Shown one piece after another: positions 42,752 to 50,083 of a DNA stretch of 59,150 nt. Numbering within the stretch: the first letter of the stretch is position 1; each line of letters begins with the position of its first letter. Made by a program: the position numbers and the translations under genes. Source of the DNA: Henriciella aquimarina (GTDB taxonomy: Bacteria > Pseudomonadota > Alphaproteobacteria > Caulobacterales > Hyphomonadaceae); NCBI RefSeq assembly GCF_002088975.1, contig NZ_NCST01000092.1, positions 1-59,150 on the forward strand, in the 5' to 3' direction. The notes under the pieces were generated by a model, which worked only from the letters and a program-made list of their open reading frames with translations, was not told the DNA's origin and did no database searches.

Positions 42752-43606
42752 ATGGCGAAACTCACCCTTCCCGCACACGGCATTTCCATCGGGGACGGCC
42801 AGCCACTGACCGTCATGGCCGGCATGAATGTGCTTGAGAGCCGCGATCTGGCGCTCACCATCTGCGAGCATCTGAAAGCCGTCTGCGAGCGCCTGGAGCT
42901 GCCCTATATCTTCAAGGCGAGCTTCGACAAGGCGAACCGCTCCTCGATCAGTTCCTATCGCGGGCCGGGGCTCGAGGAGGGGCTGAAGATCTTCTCCGAT
43001 GTGAAGACCGCCTTCGATGTGCCGGTCATCACCGACTATCACACGCCTGAGCAGGCAGAGCCGGTCGCCGAAGTGGCCGAGGTGATCCAGGTGCCGGCCT
43101 TCCTTTGCCGCCAGACCGATCTCGTGGTCGCCGGGGCGAAGGCCGTCGCCGCGCGCGATGGCTGGCTGCACGTGAAGAAAGCCCAGTTCCTGGCACCGTG
43201 GGACTGCAAGAACATCATTTCCAAGGTGGGGGAAGTTACGGGATCGAAGAACCCGACCATCCTCTGCGAGCGCGGCGCGAGCTTTGGCTACAACAATCTT
43301 GTCGTCGACATGCTGGGTATTCCGGCGATGAAGGCGCTGGGCGTGCCGGTGACGATCGACGCGACCCATGCCGTGCAGCTGCCGGGCGCCGACCCGCGCA
43401 CCGCCGGCGGCTCGACCGGTGGGCGGCGCGAAGGGGTTTCCGTGATCGCGAAGTCGGCTGTGGCGGCTGGTGCTGACGGCATTTTCCTGGAATTCCACCC
43501 GGACCCGGACAAGGCGCTCTGCGACGGGCCAAGCTGCTTGCCGCTGGAAAGTGCCGAACCGCTGCTGAAAACGCTCAAGACCATCCATGAAACGGTGCGG
43601 GCCTAG
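42752..43606 (+). CDS. kdsA: 2-dehydro-3-deoxyphosphooctonate aldolase (Kdo-8-phosphate synthase)
   Basis: 284 residues. KdsA motifs run through the protein: VMAGMNVLESRDLALTICEHLK, PYIFKASFDKANRSSISSYRGPGLEEGLKI, DYHTPEQAEPVAEVAEVIQVPAFLCRQTDL, LCERGASFGYNNLVVDMLG and DATHAVQLPGA. It joins phosphoenolpyruvate and arabinose 5-phosphate to give Kdo-8-phosphate. GASFGYNN, rather than GTNFGYNN, is a variant of the family motif. The start ATG 42752 is preceded by AAGG. It is divergent from kdsB. Confidence 0.94.
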   Translation: MAKLTLPAHGISIGDGQPLTVMAGMNVLESRDLALTICEHLKAVCERLELPYIFKASFDKANRSSISSYRGPGLEEGLKIFSDVKTAFDVPVITDYHTPEQAEPVAEVAEVIQVPAFLCRQTDLVVAGAKAVAARDGWLHVKKAQFLAPWDCKNIISKVGEVTGSKNPTILCERGASFGYNNLVVDMLGIPAMKALGVPVTIDATHAVQLPGADPRTAGGSTGGRREGVSVIAKSAVAAGADGIFLEFHPDPDKALCDGPSCLPLESAEPLLKTLKTIHETVRA

Positions 43607-43619
43607 GCTTTCGCCAGGC

Positions 43620-44069
43620 TCAAAGCCGTCTCAGGCGGGCTAGATCCTTTGGGCGCCCGAAGAGGGTCAGCAGCGCTTTCATCGCATCCAGCGTGGCGAC
43701 TTTGAGGGTGATCTTACCAAGCTGAACCGGTTCGGTTTCGGGAACCGGGACCTGGTGCAATTCTCCGGCTTTCCTGACATGGAAATTTGCCATGAAGTCC
43801 ACGTCGTACTGTCCAAGGCGTAGCCCAAAAAAGACGTCGGACCTGAAGAGCGAATGCTCTGCCGGGGCCTGGACGGCGATGCCGTAGTCTTTGGCTATCG
43901 AGCGGGCGTCGTCCGCACTTAGCAGGATATCAAGGTCACCTACATCGCCGGCGTCTATACCATGAAGGGTAAGCGCGGCACTGCCAATCAGCGCCCAATC
44001 ATCCCGGCAGGTCTGCAATGCGCGGCCAAGGGCGAGGAGACTGTCCTGTAGGTCCGGTGGAAGAGACAT
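43620..44069 (-). CDS. Nucleotidyltransferase-fold protein (MNT/AbiEii-like)
   Basis: 149 residues. The fold signature is WALIGSAALTLHGIDAGDVGDLDILLS, with the GS and D-L-D metal residues at about 27-52, followed by SDVFFGLRLGQYDVDFM, where a third Asp could sit. No clear partner gene (HEPN or AbiEi) is adjacent, so a toxin-antitoxin role is uncertain. It faces kdsA convergently. To its right is the pseudogene fragment that marks the left end of the disturbed segment. Confidence 0.6.
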   Translation of the reverse strand: MSLPPDLQDSLLALGRALQTCRDDWALIGSAALTLHGIDAGDVGDLDILLSADDARSIAKDYGIAVQAPAEHSLFRSDVFFGLRLGQYDVDFMANFHVRKAGELHQVPVPETEPVQLGKITLKVATLDAMKALLTLFGRPKDLARLRRL

Positions 44070-44114
44070 GCCGCGTCTTACCCGATTGGCGGTGAAGGCA
44101 ACAGCGCTTGTGCC

Positions 44115-44290
44115 TCAAGCCATCTCTGTCTCTCTCACGTAGAGTCCTTCGACGCCCTCATACGAGTCGTGTTCGGCAACGAGGTGGCCGGGGGCGACCT
44201 CGATCAGCTTCGGATTGTACTGCTCGGCATCCGGATCGTCGACGATCACGGACTTCATAAAGCGCAGCGGCGAGCGACAGTCGAGCCGGG
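44115..44290 (-). pseudogene. 5'-truncated copy of the peptide ABC-ATPase gene 3' end
   Basis: On the minus strand this encodes SPLRFMKSVIVDDPDAEQYN, followed by PKLIEVAPGHLVAEHDSYEG and VEGLYVRETEMA, then a stop. That is the C-terminus of the double ATPase encoded at 46984-48840, whose last residues are LYLKRTEAA. Homology stops abruptly near 44290, where the rest of the gene should begin. The last eight codons have diverged from the intact copy. It is best read as a displaced 3' end left by insertion, or a broken duplicate. Confidence 0.85.
44139..44290. repeat. Direct repeat, left copy (152 bases)
   Basis: It aligns without gaps to 47008-47159 with nine mismatches by eye. The two copies bracket about 2.7 kb that contains regulator, sigma, FecR and integrase-like genes. 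It is part of the ABC-ATPase gene 3' end. Confidence 0.88.
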
Positions 44291-44420
44291 ATGAAACAAG
44301 GTTGAATACCGCGTGTTCTAGAGTGGAATTACCGTAGCCGGATCTGCCAAGGGAGCGGTCTTAGACATCGCAAATTTGGCTTATATATTCGTTCTTAGAG
44401 GAATAGCGCAGCGTAGGCTT

Positions 44421-44651
44421 TCAATCTTTTAGGTGGGTCTTCTTGTCTGGCATCACTAGATCCACGTGCGATACGCCAAGTGCTTGGGAAAGTTCATATA
44501 AGGTTACAATGGTCGGGTTTCGTTTGCCCCGCTCCAGACCACTCAGATATTGTTGACTGAAACCGGAACGGACCTCGACCTCCTCTTGGGTCAGGTGCTT
44601 CTCGCGGCGCAGACGCGCAAAATTTCGGCCCACCAGCTTCCGCATATCCAT
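44421..44651 (-). CDS. Short XRE-family (HTH_3) transcriptional regulator
   Basis: 76 residues, essentially one Cro/CI helix-turn-helix: KLVGRNFARLRREKHLTQEEVEVRSGFSQQYLSGLERGKRNPTI, then TLYELSQALGVSHVDL. The start ATG 44651 matches the fold; a longer frame upstream is out of keeping. A perfect 11-base inverted repeat at 44654-44682 lies right in front of its start codon, so autorepression is likely. It is divergent from the sigma factor gene. No recognisable toxin is adjacent. Confidence 0.85.
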   Translation of the reverse strand: MDMRKLVGRNFARLRREKHLTQEEVEVRSGFSQQYLSGLERGKRNPTIVTLYELSQALGVSHVDLVMPDKKTHLKD

Positions 44652-44653
44652 GC

Positions 44654-44682
44654 CACAAGAATATCGCTTACATATTCTTGTG
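44654..44682. promoter_or_regulatory. Perfect 11-base inverted repeat, candidate XRE operator
   Basis: CACAAGAATAT (44654-44664) and ATATTCTTGTG (44672-44682) are exact reverse complements with a seven-base spacer. It ends three bases before the XRE start codon, overlapping the likely ribosome site. Binding there would block translation and transcription of the regulator. Confidence 0.7.
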
Positions 44683-44859
44683 TTATGTACTATAGTGTGT
44701 ATTTCAGTAGTGAGGATGCCCACCGTCTGTGTAGGAGGTAACTGGTGCCGAACAGATCCAGCTTGAGAGTAAAGCCTCATCCTTTTTGCGGGCATAGACG
44801 TCAGGATGGCGATCACACTGCCTGCTTTGATAGTTGCACTCAGCTATTGTGACTTGCTT

Positions 44860-45462
44860 ATGACTCAGAAATTGATCGCTACGACTAGCGTTTCGGCACC
44901 CGATGAAACGTCCGTTTCTTCAGTACAATGTGCCGTTTCATTGCAAGCAGTCTTTTCCGGCCAGCGCGAGCAGCTCCTGCGGCTGGCGCGGCTGCGGGTG
45001 GGCAACCGGGCGGATGCCGAGGATCTGGTGCAGGAGGCCTTTGTGGCTGTGGGGCGGGCCTATCCGGACAGGGAGGGCGAGGAATTGCGCCGGCTCTTGT
45101 TCGTGACGCTGCGCAATCTGACGGTCAATTTCCTGAAATCCGGATACCGGCGCCAGGCGAGGGCGTCTGTCGAATTCAGCGGGGTAGGCGAGGTGATCGC
45201 CTGTGCCCGGACCGCCACCCCGGAGAGACAGCTCATGGATGCCCAGCTTCTCAGGATTGCCGAACAGGCGATTGCCGCCCTGCCGGAACGCCGGCGCGAG
45301 GCCCTGCGGCTGCACCGCTATGAGGGGCTCACCTACAGCCAGGTCGCCCGGCGCTTGTCAGTCTCGGTCAGAACCGCCAAGAGTGATGTCGCCGAGGCGC
45401 TGGCAGCCATTGCCGAACGCCTCTCACGCTTGGAAGGCGGGGGAGATCCCCCGGCAGGGTGA
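44860..45462 (+). CDS. ECF sigma factor, FecI-like
   Basis: About 200 residues from ATG 44860 (a frame open from 44806 would add 18). Region 2 is GQREQLLRLARLRVGNRADAEDLVQEAFVAVGRA, and region 4 is LPERRREALRLHRYEGLTYSQVARRLSVSVRTAKSDVAEAL. The FecR gene follows, with GTG 45459 overlapping the stop, so this is a FecI/FecR pair that normally responds to a TonB-dependent receptor at the cell surface. The usual downstream receptor gene is absent. Upstream AT-rich sequence is unlike the rest of the gene. Confidence 0.85.
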   Translation: MTQKLIATTSVSAPDETSVSSVQCAVSLQAVFSGQREQLLRLARLRVGNRADAEDLVQEAFVAVGRAYPDREGEELRRLLFVTLRNLTVNFLKSGYRRQARASVEFSGVGEVIACARTATPERQLMDAQLLRIAEQAIAALPERRREALRLHRYEGLTYSQVARRLSVSVRTAKSDVAEALAAIAERLSRLEGGGDPPAG

Positions 45463-45467
45463 TACGC

Positions 45468-46427
45468 ATGGCGGCTGGTGACGACACGCATTCCGCGCGG
45501 CTGAAAGCCGCCGCGGCCTGGTATGGCGAATTGCAGGAGCCCGACCTCTCTGCCGAGCGCTGGGACGCGTTCCAGGCCTGGGAGAGCGATCCGGCCAATG
45601 CCGCCGCCTTTGCCGAAATCGAACGCACGCTGGTGGTCACCGACCGCACCGCCTTCGGCCGGGCCGCGAAGGCGGGTGGCCACAAGCGGAGGGACGGACG
45701 TGTTCCCGCCTGGGCCGGCTGGCTTGGCGGGGTGGCCGCCGCGCTGCTTGTCGGACTGGTCGTGATCGGTCTCTGGCCGCAGGGCAGGGCGGCCGAGCCG
45801 GAGGTCTACCAGACCGCGGTGGGCGAGATCCGGGAGGTGGCGCTTGCCGATGGTTCATCCGTGACGCTGAACACGGCGAGCCGGGTCGAGGTGACGCTTG
45901 GCAAGGAGACGCGCGGCATTCTCCTCTCTTCAGGCGAGGCCCTGTTCGATGTGGCAAAGGAAGACCGGCCCTTTGTGGTCAGGGCGGGACCAAGCCGCAC
46001 GGAGGCGCTTGGCACGCGGTTCAATATCCGCACCGGTGACGACGCGGTCGCAGTGACGCTGGTGGACGGCTCCGTCGAGGTGCGCGGGACGGGCAGGCCC
46101 GGACGCAGGCTTTCTCCGGGCGAGCAGCTCATTATGGATCGTGCGGGGGCGGTGTCTGTGACCGGGGTCGATCCCGCGCAGGTCACCGGCTGGCAGGCCG
46201 GGATGATTGTGTTTGACGCAACGACGCTTGCCGAGGCCGTCGCCGAGATGAACCGGTATTCCGATGTGACGCTTGTGATTGCCGATGAAGGGCTCGCTGG
46301 CGAACGGGTGAGCGGGGCTTTTCCGGCCGGTGAGCCGGACGCCTTTTCCGAGAATCTTGAACTCTTCCTGCCGCTGGAGGTGGAGCGCTCGGGCGGGGAG
46401 ATCGTGCTGCGGCGGGCAGGGGAGTGA
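45468..46427 (+). CDS. FecR-family transmembrane anti-sigma/activator protein
   Basis: About 319 residues. The cytoplasmic N-terminus (AAAAWYGELQEPDLSAERWDAFQAWESDPANAAAF) is the FecR sigma-binding motif. One membrane helix follows (WLGGVAAALLVGLVVIGLW), then the periplasmic FecR domain (TAVGEIREVALADGSSVTLNTASRVEVTLG) and a C-terminal STN-like segment (VFDATTLAEAVAEMNRYSDVTLVIADEGLAGERVSGAFPAG) that would contact a receptor. GTG 45459 overlapping the sigma stop is an alternative start. Where a TonB receptor should follow, there is non-coding sequence and an integrase-like remnant. Confidence 0.87.
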   Translation: MAAGDDTHSARLKAAAAWYGELQEPDLSAERWDAFQAWESDPANAAAFAEIERTLVVTDRTAFGRAAKAGGHKRRDGRVPAWAGWLGGVAAALLVGLVVIGLWPQGRAAEPEVYQTAVGEIREVALADGSSVTLNTASRVEVTLGKETRGILLSSGEALFDVAKEDRPFVVRAGPSRTEALGTRFNIRTGDDAVAVTLVDGSVEVRGTGRPGRRLSPGEQLIMDRAGAVSVTGVDPAQVTGWQAGMIVFDATTLAEAVAEMNRYSDVTLVIADEGLAGERVSGAFPAGEPDAFSENLELFLPLEVERSGGEIVLRRAGE

Positions 46428-46660
46428 GGGCGCGCCTGATACTGGTTTCGGGGTATGTATCGGAAAGCCAGGCGGAGGCCGTTACCTTGCGCTTATTGAG
46501 GCGTATCCATCGGCATTGTGTATGGCAGTGTACCTCTTTGCATCGTTCGGCCTGCAATGACACTGAACCGCCAGCTAAACGGCGCTACACTTATTTCACA
46601 ATCGGTGGCGTCGGGTTTGTCGGCGCAATGGCTGACCGCACCCTCGAGCAGGAGACTGGA

Positions 46661-47011
46661 ATGGCAACGATTTATCAACTCCCTTCCGGCAGCTGGCGTG
46701 TGCAAATTCGCCGCAAACCAGCCTATCTCTCAAGGACCTTCAAGCAACGCTCCAAGGCTGAAAGCTGGGCATGTAGTACGGAAAACCTGCTTGGCGCATT
46801 CAGGGTCGATAGACGCCGTCACACGATTATTGCCAAGATAATGTTTGATTTGCAGGAGCTTAAACAAGCGGCAGAGAGTGAGCTGGAACTGGAATTTTTC
46901 GAAATAGCCCTCAGCTCGATCGATTCCGCCAGGGACCTTATGCAAGAGGGGACCACACGTCGCTTCGCTGGCGTCTCAGCCTCTCATGCCGCCTCGGTCC
47001 TTTTTAAGTAA
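46661..47011 (+). CDS. Small protein with integrase N-terminal-like segment, probable remnant
   Basis: 116 residues. The first 42 (MATIYQLPSGSWRVQIRRKP and YLSRTFKQRSKAESWACSTE) match the SAM-like N-terminal DNA-binding part of tyrosine recombinases. After that the sequence departs from the family (LGAFRVDRRRHTIIAKIMFD), and no catalytic R-H-R-Y domain exists, so this is a truncated or rearranged integrase gene. It ends at a TAA inside the right direct repeat and overlaps the convergent ABC-ATPase gene end by 28 bases. Composition is AT-rich compared with neighbours. Confidence 0.5.
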   Translation: MATIYQLPSGSWRVQIRRKPAYLSRTFKQRSKAESWACSTENLLGAFRVDRRRHTIIAKIMFDLQELKQAAESELELEFFEIALSSIDSARDLMQEGTTRRFAGVSASHAASVLFK

Positions 47012-48840
47012 AGCCCTTCAACGCCCTCATACGGGTCGTGCTCGGCAACGAGGTGGCCGGGGGCGACCTCGATCAGCTTCGGATTGTACTGCTCGGCATC
47101 CGGATCGTCGACGATCACGGACTTCATGAAGCGCAGCGGCGAGCGCCGGTCGAGCGGGGAGGGCAGGTCGCCATGCAGCTTGACGCGGTCCTTGCCGCGC
47201 TCGAATTTCGGGTCCGGTGTCGGCACCGCCGAGATCAGCGCCTTTGTGTAAGGGTGGCGGGCATCCTCGTAGATCGCGTGTCGGTCGGCCAGCTCCACCA
47301 CCTTGCCGAGATAGAGCACCATGATGCGGTGGCTGATCTCGCGCACCACGGAAAGATCGTGGCTGATGAAGATCATGGCGAGGTCGAATTCCTTCTGCAG
47401 CTCGATCAGCAGGTCGACCACCTGGGCCTGCACCGAGACATCGAGGGCGGAGACCGCCTCGTCGCAGACGAGCAGCTTGGGCCGCAGGATCATGGCGCGG
47501 GCGATGCCGACGCGCTGGTTCTGGCCGCCAGAAAGCTCATGCGGATAGCGGTTGATAAGCGCCGGGGACAGGCCGACGCGCGGCAGGAAGTCCTTCACCT
47601 GTTTCTCGCGCTCGGCCTTGGACAGCTCCGGCTTGTGCACCGTCAGCGGTTCGGCGATAGACTGGCCGATGGTCATGCGCGGGTCGAGCGAGGCAAGCGG
47701 GTCCTGGAAGACGATCTGGAGGTCGTCGCGGAGATTGTTCATCTCCTTGTGGCTGGCCTGGGTGATGTCGCGGCCCATCCAGGCGACGGTGCCGGCGGTC
47801 GATGGCACGAGGTTGAGCACCGCGCGCGCCAGGGTGGACTTGCCGCAGCCGGATTCGCCGACCACGCCCAGCGTCTCGCCGGGGCGCAGGTCGAAGGAGA
47901 CGCCGTCGACGGCCCGCAGCATCTTGGTCTTGCCGAACAGCCCGCCGCCGATATTGACCGGGAACTGCACCTTCACATCGCGCGCCTTCACCAGCGGCTC
48001 GGTGGCTGCTTGCGGGACCTCGCCCAGTTTCGGGCGGCCTTCGCGGTTCGGCTGGTCGATGCGCGGCACGGCGTTAAGCAGCATTTTCGTGTAGTCGTGC
48101 TGCGGGGCGTAGAAGATGTCGTCGCTGGTACCGGTCTCGACGATCTCGCCATCCTTCATCACGACCACGCGATCACACATGCGCGCGACGACACCCATAT
48201 CGTGGGTGATCAGGACAATGCCGGTGCCGGTGTCTTTCTTCAGGTCGTACATCAGGTCCAGAACCTGCGCCTGAACGGTGACGTCGAGCGCGGTGGTCGG
48301 TTCGTCGGCGAGCAGCAGTTTCGGCCCGCACAGCATGGCGATGGCGACCATGACGCGCTGGCGCATGCCGCCGGAGAGCTCATGCGGGAACTGGTCGAGC
48401 CGGCGGCGGGCTTCCGGGATGCGCACTTGTTCGAGCCAGTCGACACAGCGCTTGGTGGCCGCTTCGCCCTTCAGCCCCTTGTGCAGGGCCAGCACTTCGC
48501 GCATCTGCGCGCCGACCGTCATGTGCGGGGTGAGCGAGGTCAGCGGATCCTGGAAGATCATCGACATCTGGGCGCCGCGCACCTTGCGCAGCGTAGACGC
48601 CTTCGCGCCGACCATTTCCTGGCCGCCGAATTTGACCGAGCCGGTGACTGTGCCATTGTCCGCGATGAGGCCCATGGCCGCGAGCGCCGACTGGCTCTTG
48701 CCGGAGCCGGACTCCCCGACAATGCCGACGCATTCGCCCGGGGCGACCTCGAAGCTCGTGCCTTTCACGGCGTTCACCGTCCCGTCCGGGGTGTCGAAAT
48801 CGATCTTCAGGTCTCGGACGGAAAGGATGGGGTCGCTCAC
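46984..48840 (-). CDS. Peptide/nickel ABC transporter ATPase, two fused nucleotide-binding domains
   Basis: About 618 residues with two complete ATPase domains in one chain. Domain 1 has GESGSGKSQSALAAMGL, LSGGMRQRVMVAIAMLCGPKLLLADEPTTALDVTVQAQ; domain 2 has GESGCGKSTLARAVLNL and LSGGQNQRVGIARAMILRPKLLVCDEAVSALDVSVQAQ. Each keeps the oligopeptide-transporter C-terminal extension (RYPHELSGG, AVPTPDPKFERGKDRVKLHGDLPSPLDRRSPLRF). It powers uptake of oligopeptides, dipeptides or related compounds. No permease or binding-protein gene is adjacent. GTG 48840 is chosen (AGGA seven bases upstream). Its 3' end is duplicated at 44115-44290. Confidence 0.9.
   Translation of the reverse strand: MSDPILSVRDLKIDFDTPDGTVNAVKGTSFEVAPGECVGIVGESGSGKSQSALAAMGLIADNGTVTGSVKFGGQEMVGAKASTLRKVRGAQMSMIFQDPLTSLTPHMTVGAQMREVLALHKGLKGEAATKRCVDWLEQVRIPEARRRLDQFPHELSGGMRQRVMVAIAMLCGPKLLLADEPTTALDVTVQAQVLDLMYDLKKDTGTGIVLITHDMGVVARMCDRVVVMKDGEIVETGTSDDIFYAPQHDYTKMLLNAVPRIDQPNREGRPKLGEVPQAATEPLVKARDVKVQFPVNIGGGLFGKTKMLRAVDGVSFDLRPGETLGVVGESGCGKSTLARAVLNLVPSTAGTVAWMGRDITQASHKEMNNLRDDLQIVFQDPLASLDPRMTIGQSIAEPLTVHKPELSKAEREKQVKDFLPRVGLSPALINRYPHELSGGQNQRVGIARAMILRPKLLVCDEAVSALDVSVQAQVVDLLIELQKEFDLAMIFISHDLSVVREISHRIMVLYLGKVVELADRHAIYEDARHPYTKALISAVPTPDPKFERGKDRVKLHGDLPSPLDRRSPLRFMKSVIVDDPDAEQYNPKLIEVAPGHLVAEHDPYEGVEGLYLKRTEAA
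47008..47159. repeat. Direct repeat, right copy (152 bases)
   Basis: Matches 44139-44290 with nine mismatches and no gaps by eye. It lies in the last 50 codons of the intact ABC-ATPase gene. The integrase-like frame ends at its left edge (47011). Confidence 0.88.
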
Positions 48841-48920
48841 GGGCACGTCCTGTTGTCTTTGAAGAATATCCAGCCGGTATCGGGCCCGACGGGCCGGGCC
48901 AAGTCAACAGGCAGCACCAG

Positions 48921-49916
48921 TCAGCGATCGCGCAGGTGGCGCAGGCCGGCCGCCTCATAGATCGCGTCGAGCTGGGTTTGCTGGGTCTGGATCACCGCGC
49001 CTTCGGTCGGCAGCGGTGTGTCGGTGTGAAGCGCATCGAGCACAGCCGCGAGCTGCCAGGTATAGGTCGAGATGGGGCTGATCGTGGCCTCTTCGTGCCC
49101 GCCGTTTTCTGTTTCCAGCCGGAGGTGCCCGCCCCGGTGCGGGAAGATGGGTTTTTCGAAGTGGATGCGCCCCTTGCTGCCAGCAATGGTCATGGCCGCC
49201 TTGAACGGTGTGCCGGGCGCCATGCTGGTGGAGAGTTTCGCCACGGCCCCGCTTTCGAAGCCGAGGGTCGCCGTCAGGCTCTCATCGACGCCGCGCCTGG
49301 TCAGCGTGGCTTCCGCCTCGACCGAGATCGGCGCTTCGCCCAGGGCCTGGAGCGTCCAGCTCAACGGGTAGCAGCCAAGGTCCATCATCGCCCCGCCACC
49401 GGTCTCGGGCAGCTGTCGGATCTCGTCATCGCTGTCGCGGATTTCGACGCAGAAATCGGCCTCGATCTCGCGCACCGTGCCGATGCGGCCCGCCTCGATC
49501 CAGTCGAGACACTGCTGAAAGGCCGGATGATAGCGATAGTGGAATGCCTCGATCAGGCGCTTGCCCGCTTTTCCGGCGGCCGCCTGCATCTCCTTTGCTT
49601 CCCCGGCATTCATAGCGAAGGGCTTCTCGCAGAGCACATGCTTGCCGGCTTCGAGGGCGCGGATGGTCCATTCCGCGTGGCGGTTGATGGGCAGGGGATT
49701 GTAGATGAGGTCGATGTCCGGGCTTTCCAGGAGCGGCTCGTAGCTGTCGAAGACCTGATGGACCCGGTGAAGTTCGGCGAACTCGGCGGCGCGGCGTTTG
49801 TCGCGCGCGGCAACGCCTTCCAGCCGGACGCGCGGGATGACATGCGCCGGATCGCAGACGGCTTTCGGCGTGATCCGGGCGGCGCCAAGCAATCCGATGC
49901 GGAGAGTGTCTGCCAT
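48921..49916 (-). CDS. Gfo/Idh/MocA-family oxidoreductase
   Basis: About 331 residues. The Rossmann segment is LRIGLLGAARITPKAVCDPA and the family motif is GKHVLCEKPFAMNAGEA, with the catalytic EKP intact, unlike the paralogue at 16449-17411. The C-terminal domain has the beta-sheet segment GTVREIEADFCVEI and GGGAMMDLGCYPLSWTLQALG. It is likely an NAD(P)-dependent sugar or cyclitol dehydrogenase. ATG 49916 follows AAGGCGAG. It is divergent from the iron alcohol dehydrogenase gene. The substrate is unknown. Confidence 0.82.
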   Translation of the reverse strand: MADTLRIGLLGAARITPKAVCDPAHVIPRVRLEGVAARDKRRAAEFAELHRVHQVFDSYEPLLESPDIDLIYNPLPINRHAEWTIRALEAGKHVLCEKPFAMNAGEAKEMQAAAGKAGKRLIEAFHYRYHPAFQQCLDWIEAGRIGTVREIEADFCVEIRDSDDEIRQLPETGGGAMMDLGCYPLSWTLQALGEAPISVEAEATLTRRGVDESLTATLGFESGAVAKLSTSMAPGTPFKAAMTIAGSKGRIHFEKPIFPHRGGHLRLETENGGHEEATISPISTYTWQLAAVLDALHTDTPLPTEGAVIQTQQTQLDAIYEAAGLRHLRDR

Positions 49917-50083
49917 TCTGCTCGCCTTTCTTCCTGTTGTGGCCCTTGTCCTGCCGGACGTGAAGGCCTGTCTCAAGGGGGCGTGCGGGCAGATTGACGC
50001 GCGGGGCAGTCTTGCGTCGCCGATCCCGCTCGTCTTACTTGGCGGGAAGTGACTTATTTCCACGCCTGAAAGCGAGACGATCC

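Larger units (their letters stand above)
44070..44420. other. 351-base gene-free region left of the XRE gene
   Basis: It holds the truncated ABC-ATPase fragment and direct repeat (44115-44290), then about 130 AT-richer bases (44291-44420). In the latter I see no reading frame or hairpin of note. The sharp change in base composition at about 44290 marks a junction. Confidence 0.6.
44139..47159. mobile_element. Probable integrative-element remnant between gene-end direct repeats
   Basis: The segment between the 152-base repeats carries XRE, ECF sigma, FecR and integrase-like genes and is lighter in GC at 44291-44860 and 46430-47010. The integrase-like remnant abuts the intact ABC-ATPase gene end, and the displaced gene end is at the other side, as expected if an element inserted into the gene's 3' end and supplied a new one. 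A partial duplication with later deletions is the alternative. Confidence 0.5.

Noticed and set aside
47038-48960. 640-codon open frame on the plus strand
   Set aside because: Antisense to the double ABC-ATPase gene, which has all ATPase motifs.
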